Part shown: piece by piece, positions 12,101 through 24,100 of the stretch | Position numbering within the stretch: position 1 is the stretch's first letter | How the letters are laid out: the number at the start of each line of letters is the position of its first letter | Source: Archivesica marissinica | Taxonomy: Eukaryota; Mollusca; Bivalvia; Venerida; Vesicomyidae | DNA: 64,000 nucleotides | Assembly (NCBI GenBank): GCA_014843695.1 | Contig: CM026394.1 | Location: forward strand, 41,745,823 to 41,809,822 | Reading direction: 5' to 3' | Position numbers and translations under genes: made by a program | Notes under the pieces: generated by a model | What the model was told of the DNA's origin: nothing | What the model saw: only the letters and a program-made list of their open reading frames with translations | Databases searched by the model: none

Positions 12101-15100
12101 AACAGTACCTCTGGTAGAGCAGCAGACATGTATTGTAACAGTACCTCTGATAGAGCAGAACCAGACATGTATTGTAACAGTACCTCTGGTAGAGCAGCAG
12201 ACATGTATTGTAACAGTACCTCTGATAGAGCAGAACCAGAGATGTATTGTAACAGTACCTCTGATAGAGCAGAACCAGAGATGTATTGTAACAGTACCTC
12301 TGATAGAGCAGAACCAGAGATGTATTGTAACAGTACCTCTGCTAGAGCAGAACCAGAGATGTATTGTAACAGTACCTCTGATAGAGACAGCAGACATGTA
12401 TTGTAACAGTACCTCTGATAGAGACAGCAGACATGTATTGCAACAGTACCTCTGGTAGAGACAGCAGACATGTATTGCAACAGTACCTCTGGTAGAGACA
12501 GCAGACATGTATGGCAACAGTACCTCTGGTAGAGACAGCAGACATGTATTGCAACAGTACCTCTGGTAGAGACAGCAGACATGTATTGCAACAGTACCTC
12601 TGATAGAGACAGCAGACATGTATTGCAACATTACCTCTGGTAGAGAAGAAATGAACTGGTGTATGTTAGCATTTCTAGCAGCAGTGATGATCTCGTCCAT
12701 AGGCACGTCCCTCGAGTTGTCTCCGTAGGCAATGTTTTCTCCGATACTTCCATCAAACAGGACAGGTTCCTGTGATACAATACCAATCTGGGACCTCAAC
12801 CATTTCACGTTCAATTCCTTTAGATTGTTTCCATCCAAGTACTGAAATGTCAAACTATCCTATATAAAATGCTATTGTCTGGTACCGTATTATTTGTAAT
12901 AAATCCTGCTTCACACTTTCTAAACAGTCGGGATGTTATTTACTAGACATACGATACTTGATGGTCAAGATGTATTTGCAAGACCAGAATTTGGAAAATT
13001 GACGTGCAAAGCGCAGCAAATTACTCTGTACAATTATTTATTTATGGGAAATTTTTTTCCAACAAGACATGGTGGCTTTTATAGAAAGTGGGACTACTTT
13101 TGGCAGTTTGGGTATAAAATAGTTTTATCTAGCAGGTGCTTGTTTCAGTCAATAAAACAAACACATCTGTACCCTTCTTCAGAGAAAAATGGAAGAGGGA
13201 TATTTATTGACTTAAACAAGCACCTGTGTTTACTCTGGTAAAGTAGTTACGACCAACAGTGTAGAATCTCTCTGTAAGCTGCACGGTCCCACAATCTTAC
13301 CACAGCACCGTCGGTCGTATCATAGAATCTCTCTGTAAGCTGCACGGTCCCACAATCTTACCACAGCACCGTCGGTCGTATCATAGAATCTCTCTATAAG
13401 CTGTACGGTCCCACAATGTACAACAATCTTACCACAGCACCGTCGGTCGTATCATAGAATCTCTCCGTGAGCTGTACGGTCGTACTCTTGCCGCAACCAG
13501 AGCTTCCTACAAGGGCGACAGTCTGGCCTTGCGGTACAATGAGATTCAGACCCGTGAGAATGGCGGTATCTGGTCTGGATGGGTACATGAATTTTACATC
13601 GGAGAAGACGAAGGTGCTACGATACTTGCCCTGTAAATATATGTGTGATAGGTGAATGTGCTTCCTCACCACGTAATTCTGAACAACAGCTTAGAATCAC
13701 AGTCAATATGGTGTGTGTTTTACGCTTATTTATCATCGAACCTGCTAGTGTAGTATGGCTCACGCCAGAGGCGAATCAAGCGAAATGGTGACTTCATTTG
13801 CCTTATTTCTAGAGGAAAGAATACTTGCTAATTCGTATATATTTGACAGTCTTGAAATACAAAAGGCGAGGCCAAAGCTAATCTCCCTCGGACAAACGAC
13901 GATAAAAATTTCATAATAGGGGTGACTATAATACGATATTAAATATTCATCTGGACAAAAAACGGCCGAAAGGACACCCATACCAAATGTAGAAACAAAT
14001 TAAACAATATAATGCAGCACTTAACAGATATTTGGAGACATCTCAATAAATCGTCGCTACAATATACATGGCACTCTAACACAAAGCCTCCGATATTTAG
14101 CAGGTTAGATTTCTTTTTAGTGTCTGAACATTTTTGCAACATTACAAAGGCATGCAATATTAAACCAGGATACAAGACTGATCATTCCATAGTTTTAATT
14201 AATATAAGTTTTATTAACCAAGAAAGGGGACCTGGCTACTTCAAAGTAAACAATAGTCTATTGCTTATCAATGAGTACCAAAGTATAATAAAGAATAGTA
14301 TAAAGGAAACAGTTCAATTCAATCATGCTGCTAGTCCAAATGTTTTATGGGAATTGATTTAAGGAATGCAACTCTTGACATAAAAGAGGAAGCCAGACTA
14401 ACTAATGAAATAGAAGAACTTGAAAATAAACTAATAACATCAAATGTAGATCAAAATAAAGAAGATCTAATACATAAACAACAAGAACTCAATAATTTAT
14501 ACGATCAACGCGTCAATGGTATGATGATAAGATCATAAGGCCTTACATATTGAAGGAAATGAAAAGAACACAAAATATTTTGCAAACCTTGGAGAAACGA
14601 CATGCGGAAAAAGAAAACTATTACAAAATTAAAAATTATATGTAAATGAACACGAAATAGTAGGTTCCAAAAACATCTTAAATGAAGAAGTGACTTTCTA
14701 TAAGAGTCTCTACAAAAAACGTGATATAGCAGCATCAAAGATAAATTTCTTCAATCAAGTCAGTAAATAAATTTTCACATAATTATAGCGTAAATTGTGA
14801 AGGTCTATTAAATGAATACGAGTGCTCGAATTCATTACTTGAAATGAAAAATAATAAAAGTCCTGGTTCGGATGGATTAACAACTGAATTCTACAATGAT
14901 TTAAAACAATATTACGTCAATTCGCTAAACTGTTCTTTCTGTACTGGTGAGTTAACAGACCTCCAAAAACAAGGCAAGGCATCCAATCAGTCTTCTTAAT
15001 ATTGCTACCAAAACAGTAGCCAACAGACTGAAAAGTGCTTTACCACAAATTATTAGTCCTGAACAAACTGGTTTTATGAAAGGTCGTTATATCGGTGAAA

Positions 15101-18100
15101 ATGTCCGTTTAATATTTGAAAATCTTGAAGATAAAAACCTTCCCGGCATCCTATTCTTCTCAGACTACGAAAAAGCATTCGACAGTCTCGGTCATGATTT
15201 CATATTTAAATGTCTGCAACATTTTAACTTTGGAGAGAATCTTATTAAATGGGTAAAGCTATTCTACAATAATGTAAACAGTGTAATAATAAATAACGGC
15301 CATATGTCTGAATCGTTTCAGATTGAAAGAGGTGTAAGACAAGGTTGTCATCTTCTCTTTTTATTATATGTATGGAAGTACTTTCCAGCGTAATTGCAAA
15401 AGATATAGATCAATAATGGTGAACAAAAGTCATTTGAACGTTTAATAGAGGTCATAACCGAATTTGGAACGATTTCAGGTCTTAGTCTTAACACTTTCAA
15501 GTCAACAGTTCTCAGAATATGTTCATTAAAAGATGCCAACAGTTCTCAGAATAGGTTCATTAAAAGATGCCAACATAAGATATCGCGATGATATAAAATT
15601 TACCTGGACAAATCAAAATGCAAAAACTCTGGGAATGGTTTTCAGCACAAATAAAGAACTGAACATTAAGTTAAATCTAGAACCAAAACTACAAGAATTT
15701 AAAAACTGTTTGAAGCAATGGCAACACCGCAAATTAACACTTCTAGGCAAAGTACTGTAATCAAGACCTTTGCGTTATCAAAATTAGTATATCCATTTAC
15801 CGTTTTATCTAACCCTTCGGAAAATATCATGAAAGACATCAATAAATCCATATATAGTTTTCTATGGGATGGTAAACCGGACAAAATTAAACGAAATGTG
15901 TTGAAGCAACAGTATGAAAAAGGAGGTTTAAAGGTAACTGACATTCAAGCATTTCTTTACTCAATTAAAGCATGTTGGGTGAAAAGATTTTTAAATAAAG
16001 ATAATAAAGGGTTATGGAAATGTTTCTTTGAATCACCTCTTCAAAAATTTGGAGAAGATTTATCTTTGAATGCAACATGTCATTAGCAGATATTAATAAC
16101 ATATGTTTTAAAAAACAATTTTCTGAAAGACGTTTTGTATGCATGGTTTAAAGTAAACCAATGATACTGTAAGAAAACATATCAAGACATTATTTATAAA
16201 AAATTGGTTTGATAAAGGAATGAATTATATAGAGCAATTATACGACTTTCGAAACAATAATTTTTTTTCATTTAATGAAGCTAAAATAATATTTGATATA
16301 AATGAAGACCTATTTCTAAATTACTTCAAACTGACTAAAAGTATCCCAAGGAAATATTTAACCATCTTAAACCCAGAAATCTTAACACATGCCAGAAAAG
16401 AAACATTGTTAGACAAATTGGTAAAATCTAGAAATCCTAATCAACTTCTATATCATATACAAATACAAGCAGCAAGTGAAGAATCTATAACCTCAGAACA
16501 GAAGTGGAATACTATGTTTCCAAAACACATCCTGTATTGGAAACATATTTATTCACTAACATTTGAAGCTACAATAGATACTACATTAAGAAGTTTTCAA
16601 TATCGCTTTCTAATGCAGCTTATCCCAACAAATACATACTTATTTAGATGTAAATTGACTCTAACTAATATATGTGATTTTTGTAACATGCATGTCGAAA
16701 GTATCGAACATATGTTTTGGGAATGTGCATACATCCAACAATTATGGAATAACCTATCTCAATTTTTAAAATCCAAGAATATTACTGTTGTGTTCAACCT
16801 AGCAGACATATGTTTTGGTAGAACACAAAATTCTAAATCATATAGATGTATAAATTACATTATTATTTTGTGCAAATTTTTAGAATGAAAACTATTCCCC
16901 ATTTCGAGCATTTTAAAAGATACTTAGATATAAGAATTAATCTAGAAAAGGCCATAGCACTGGAAAGAAACAAATTAGAACAACACAATCGGAAATGGTC
17001 TCTTTTTTCTTAAATCATGCACTGAACCCCGAGTTTAAAAATATAGTACATTAATATTGTCAAATGGAAACGATTACTTATACCCAACTACGTTTATGCT
17101 TTTTGCTGTTTTTTTCTCCTTGCATTTGTCCATCTATCAAAATGTTAAGGAATGTTGGTACTCTTTCTGTCAAGGTACATTATTCTCAATCAAAAACATT
17201 TGTAAAATACACTAATAATACATGTAATGCTTAACAATATGTGATATCAATGTATGTATAATATATATGTATGTTATCTATGTATCAAAATAAAGAAGGT
17301 TACCCGATAGGGGCCTCAACAAATAAAAAATCTGGATAATAAACTTAATCAATACGTATAGCCAATCAGCATCGTCGATATAAGACAGCTTTACATATTT
17401 CGCAGTCTAATTAACATAAATATCCAGATGCTATTATGCAAATTGCTACCGTCCATTCTCGCCTATAAGACGACCCCCTACTTTGTTCCTGAAATCTGTG
17501 GGTTTTGGCATGCACTCGCCTATAAGACGATCCCCTACTTTGTTCCTGAAATCTGTGGGTTTTGGCATACACTCGCCTATAAGACTATCGCCTACTTTGT
17601 TCCTGAAATCTGTGGGTTTTGGCATGCACTCGCCTATAAGACTATCGCCTACTTTGTTCCTGAAATCTGGGTTTTGGCATGCACTCGCATATAAGGCAAA
17701 TCCCCTACTTTGTTCCTGAAATCTGTGGGTTTTGGCATGCACTCGCATATAAGACAAATCCCTACTTTGTTCCTGAAATCTGTGGTTTTGGCATGCACTC
17801 GCATATAAGACAAATCCCCTACTTTGTTCCTGAAATCTGTGGGTTTTGGCATGCACTCGCATATAAGACAAATCCCCTACTTTGTTCCTGAAATCTGTGG
17901 GTTTTGGCATGCACTCGCATATAAGACAAATCCCCTACTTTGTTCCTGAAATCTGTGGGTTTTGGCATGCACTCGCATATAAGACAAATCCCCTACTTTG
18001 TTCCTGAAATCTGTGGGTTTTGGCATGCACTCGCATATAAGACAAATCCCCTACTTTGTTCCTGAAATCTGTGGGTTTTGGCATGCACTCACATATAAGA

Positions 18101-21100
18101 CAAATCCCCTACTTTGTTCCTGAAATCTGTGGGTTTTGGCATGCACTCACATATAAGACAAATCCCCTACTTTGTTCCTGAAATATGTGGGTTTTGGCAT
18201 GCACTCGCCTATAAGACAATCCCCTACTTTGTTCCTGAAATCTGTGGGTTTTGGCATGCACTCGCCTATAAGACGATCCCCTACTTTGTTCCTGAAATCT
18301 GTGGGTTTTGGCATGCACTCGCCTATAAGACGATCCCCTACTTTGTTCCTGAAATATGTGGGTTTTGGCATGCACTCGCATATAAGACGGGCTGATAAAA
18401 TGGACAAAGTATAAATTGCATGTTTGGCCAGTGCAATTTGAAAGCATCAGTGCGATATCTTTACTAAAACTCAATTATGATTTATCACTTATAAACTGGA
18501 AAGCCACTTCGAGGCCATAATCTGGCGGTAAAAAACTTGTCTTATAGGTGAGTATGGACGTAAGTACACTTTGGAGATCTCCCCTCACAACAACATTTTG
18601 GAATGACTATTTAGCGGTTATCGAGTGATAACTAATTTTACAGGAACAAAAATATGTCAGTGTCACATACAGTACAAACATAATATATCTTGGACATTAA
18701 TTAGTCTAAGGTTCGTCTTGTAGTCGTCGAGGAAATGAGTTGGCCGTCAAGGAAATTTTCAGCGTCAGAGTTGGTCGTCGAGGATATTTTCAGTGTCAAG
18801 AGTTAGCCGTCGATGAAATTTTCAGCGTCAGAGTTGGCCGTCGATGAAATTTTCAGTGTCGAGAGTTAGCTGTCGAGGAAATTTTCAGTGTTAAGAGTGC
18901 TTTGTTTTCGGTGCACCAATCACATGTCATGTTATCCGGTATTTCACACGATCGGCATGTGCTCTTGCAAAGTCTACCATGAGGGTTCATCCATTACAAA
19001 AACAAACAGTTTCGGGCTATATTGCCGGCGGGCAGTTTACCTAACAACACCTTTCCTGGGCAGGCTCCAGCAACCAGTACTTGGGTGCACCAACCTCCGC
19101 AAGAAACTACCAACTTTTTCATATAAATGAGACACGGCCTGAGCGGGGCTCGAACCCGTGACCATCAGTGATGATAGGTTACAGTGGTATACAAGTCGGC
19201 GACATTAACCACTCGACCACGGAGGCGGACCGTTAATGAGATTAATGAAAACATTTACATACTTTCAAAATAAAATGTAAATATTTTATCTATTTTTGTG
19301 CATTTTCCTGTAGGACACTCCAGCTTGTACCATATAAACCAAGCACCTGCTACTGACATCATTGGCAATCAAAACCGTGTGAATAAAGAATATAACTCGA
19401 AAACAGATGGGGAACAAAACGGGGCGATTGGACGGTAAAATGCGTACCTCTTGGAGTTGAGTACCCTCTTCAGAATACGAATCAATCGCAGGTTTACGAT
19501 CAAGGAGTCGGAAGATTTCTTTTGCCGAGGCATCTGCTTTCGCAGCACTTGGAGCGAACGAACTGGCTTCCCCGATGGACATGCCTCCAAATACAATAGC
19601 CGCGAAGACCCTGCAAACATGGAAACTATTGACCTGCTATTCGTACATTTACATCACTATTCTATCCAACGTCAGAAACAAACTAAAATGTATGGCCACA
19701 TTTGCAACTTGCCGCGTCATCATGGGAACTACGTAAGATACACCTTTAATATCAAAGAAACATGTGCATGCTGCCCGTAAGATTGTGTGTGCTGGTTAAC
19801 TGCATATCATTAGTGAGGAAATTCATACGAAAATAAGATATGAATACAATAGCAATGTAAATATTCCTACATTCTATTTCGAGGCAAGTGCCCCATTCGC
19901 CTCTGTGTGGTTACGGGCCTGACTTCATTGTGAAGCAAGAGCATTTTTCGCAGTCTGTAGAACTGCCCAACATGGAATTTTAATTCAATTTTGGATAGGT
20001 TTCAGGAAAATTCTGGAAATGCTTCGAGAAGACTGCAAGAGCAAATAGGCAGTTATGAAATGAACAAAACACTTACTTGAATACGTCAACAAAGTCCAGT
20101 TCTGACTGTCGAATCAGGTAGGCCCCTAGCCAGTAAGATGCGGCATACGCGAAGAAAATAACGCCCTGGGACATGGAGAAGGAGATTCCGATCACGTGGG
20201 CCTTCCTCAGTGCGTCCCGGTATGGGGTCTCCAGCTCGCCACAGAACTGTCTGTAAAACATATCTTCTCGAGTGAGCGAAGCGACCGTTCGAATGTTTTC
20301 TATAGATTCAATAGCAATCTAAAACAAAAAGCAGATTGTAATTATTATTTGTATTTCATAAATATTACAAGATGTTGGTATAGATAATGGGGGTATGAAT
20401 ATTCATGAGCAGAGCCTGTGACCGCACAGGCTCTTGTTTATGCGTCTCATCGGTGCTTCCACCGTCACATCTAATTTTATCCTTAGTTACAATGGAGGCA
20501 TGTAATAATGATTAAAAATTACATGCCTCCATTGTAACTAACTATCGTATATACTTGCTCATAAGTCGAGGTGGTACTTTGACAGCTAGAAAACATGTAT
20601 TTTATATACACTCATAAGTTGAGGTGGTACTTCGAGAGCTAGAAAACATGTATTTTATATACACTCACTCATAAGTCGAGGTGGTACTTCGAGAGCTAGA
20701 AAACATGTATTTTATATACACTCATAAATCAAGGTGGTACTTTGACAGCTAGAAAACATGTATTTTATATACAGTCAAACCTCCAGAGCAAACACCACCC
20801 GGATACACCCAGATTGGTTGTTGTAGAGGTTGTTGTTCTAATGAATGGTGTTTTATGGCGCATCGACATCTAAGGTCATGTAGCACGCATTAAAGTTATG
20901 TTTATTGTCGAGAGTATGAAATAAAATTCTATATAAGTATATGCATTACGTAAAAATTAATACTAAGAAGTTATAAAGACGTAAGATTAATTACAGGTAA
21001 TATATGAATGAATGATTACTACAAAGGCATGATTAACAATTGATATCACAGCTTATTATAAATTCCTATTGCCTTGATAAATGATATGGTTGTTCTAGGG

Positions 21101-24100
21101 AGGTTCAATTTTTTGAAGTTTGGAAATGCGGGAATAGTCAGTTTTGACTCATTGGCTCATATTGATTTGAATATAGAGTATGGGGTACTACTTTCATTAT
21201 ACAATTGATAGATTGAACTAAGATTGAATATTTTGTAACATTTGATGTATTCACGACTTAATTGCATTACTGCTCAACAGAGGAGACTCAATAATGTTGA
21301 AAATTAATGAGGTGCAACTGAGGACGCACTGTTAAAATCGCCAGATTATGCAAATTTATGTACATTAATGATTTATGTTGGCAATACATCAAAGTCAAAA
21401 AGTCTGATAAATTACGCGAGTACTCGGACACAGTTCCGATCGAGTACAAGAGTGCTCGGAAACGATCATTTGATTTTTGGGATCGTATGTTTGATTTAAT
21501 TTCAGATATTTGGTAAGTATTTCGGATATATGGCGTGTCCGAAAACTGATGCTAAATTATCTTATTATGGTATGTGATAAAAACATTGCAAAACAAAAGC
21601 TAAACCCGGGTAAATGAAAAATACTTTATTCATTTTAATGAGATAATTATTAAACAAACTGAGATAATTATTAAACAAATAACGTTTATAGACAGTCACC
21701 TCTGTATACGGAATGCACCTGCAAAATTCCTTTTTTCTTCATTTTAAGCGATCAAAAGATATACGCGGTATAATCAGCCAATCGTGTGTTTATTTTAGAA
21801 TACCCGTAAACAATAATTATTTTCACACTTATGGTCCAGCCTGTAGATTATTGCCACACCACCCCGGATATGGTCCCAGATTAAGATAGTCACTGTTTAT
21901 TGAAAGGAACAATTGGCGATTATGTGCGTCTGATGACACATACAGTCACACATTCGTTCTTTTTCAGCCAAATATTTGTCTGTTCTTGGGAGGTTTTCTG
22001 CATCGCTGGGTGGGAAATTGACTGTCGTGTGTTGTTGGGAGGTGTCGATCACGAGAGGTGAAATTACATGAAAATACAACGGGTGGGAATAAAAGTGCCG
22101 TTATAAAGAGGGTGTCGCTCTTGGGAGGTGGGACTGTACTCTCACTCTCAAGTCGAGGTGGTACTTTGATATCTAGATACAATATTAACAACACACGACT
22201 CAATATAGAATGTTGCTGCTATGTTTGTTTCTTGGTGAAATTTGTTTCGATTAAAGGTGCATCAATATTGGCACGTTTATTCACCATTTGGAATCTGGGT
22301 CGATATTGATTGAATATAGCGGTCGTTGGTCGCGTTAAATGATAGGTCGTTTTAATCCACTTAAATTATATAGCAAAATTTATTGGGGGGGATTTGAAAG
22401 TGGTCGCATAAGACAAAGGTCGCTTAATACACGTGGTCGCCGCGTAAACAAGTTAGAGACTGTGTGTATCTCTAACACTAACACCCCAGGCTGATCGTAG
22501 TGATATTAGCATTCTTTCAGATGGGACTATAATAATTCAGTCATTCTAGGTCATAATTTTTGGGAAAATCTAAAAAAGCGCGTTATCAAAATATGTATAA
22601 AATGCACAGTATAACCATTAAATACAACATTTGAATAGAAGGAGGGTTTTATAATGGGCCAGTGTAGCTGGATAATGTATACTGGACAAAATTTTGAATG
22701 AAAATTGTAAAAAAATAAATGTTTTTAATTCATTTTTTAGGGGGAAGTGAAAAAACCCAAAGGGCAAAGTCAGGGTCCCTAGGGCGACTATTTCGCTCAA
22801 ATTGACCTCTAGAATGAGCCCTGGGTCACTATAAACCAAGGTCTCATGTATCAATGCTACACACCGAATCGGGAATGCTTCTGGAATTGGGGCATCTTCT
22901 ATATCTAGCACTATCCTCCAAAATTACCTCAATTAACAAGGTGTAGGACAATAAAAACAAATTACAATCATTATTTGATTCAGTCGGCTTGCCAGAAGTA
23001 AAATGGTGCAAAATCATCAGATTGGAATCCAGGTTACAAACATGCTACAAAACCAAAGTTGGTCTGCTATGCGTTTTGGGGATAGAGGGAGCTTACTGTA
23101 CAAACATGTCACAAGTGATCCCTACCTTTCCAGCAGCCTCGAGGGCCTTCTTGTTCTTGCCCGCAGCTCCGGCCAGCATTTTCATCTGAAGTGCTCCCCC
23201 AATCATGATAAACGGAAGAAATGCAATTATCAACAGCGTTAGCTTCCAACTGTAGATAAACGCGATTATCAACCCGGCCGATATACTGCATACACCCATC
23301 AAGCTTGAGCCCAACTTAGCACCGGCTGCCTGAAATAAAAGTAAACTATTACCGCCCATACTTGCCTATAACATGACCCCCCCACTCTATGTTGGTCCAG
23401 AAATCTGTGGGGTTTGGCATGCAGTCGCATATAAGACGGGCTGATTAGATGGACATTAGACTAAGTTTAAATTTAGATAATACAAATTTATTTTAGCTCG
23501 ATTTTAGCTCGATTGCGAAACAAGTTCTTACAACTTATATTAATCACTCTCGAGACCTCATTCCTGATGCCCATTCTCTCTCCCTCGTGGCGATGGATTC
23601 CAACATGGAATTTAAATGCCTTGCCTAAGAGCACAATCGTAACGGCTCCAGTGGGGCTCGAACTCCGGGCCTTTCGCACCTGAAGCGAACGCGCATCCAC
23701 TGCGCTGCGCTATCACGACTTCCACTTGTTTAAGTATAAATTGCATGTTTGGCCAGTGCAAGTTGAAGGAATATTCAGTGTCAAGAGTGTTTCCTTTTCC
23801 AAAAGGTAATGATGGATACCATTTTAACACAATTTTAGCTTATAATTCGGAAAGCCACTTTGTCGGTAAAAATCTCATCTTATTACATAGTATAATGTTG
23901 GTCGTTTCTCACCTATGAGACACTCGCCCATTATAAACATCAGGACTCTCAGAATCGTATCATCGCAGGCCAGGAGCCAGATTATTAGGCAACCTGAAAC
24001 CATTGTTTAACTAGCTAACAATTATTATATGTTATATTTCGGGTTTTATGCCTGCATCAGCACCATTTTGGGCTATATTGCCGACGGGCAGTTTACCTAA

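Noticed and set aside
7126..12406. Plus-strand frames encoding [13 protein letters not shown] repeats
   Set aside because: Type B unit is 39 bp, a multiple of three, so runs of it stay open. They end wherever a 37-bp unit interrupts.
6229..12853. Open frames of about 1940-2190 codons on the minus strand
   Set aside because: They are produced by the stop-free 37/39-bp repeat in all three frames. Composition and period show an array, not a protein gene; only the exon 19 portion is coding.
22618..22911. 97-codon minus-strand frame [20 protein letters not shown]
   Set aside because: It overlaps the MITE-1 copy and has no similarity or splice context.
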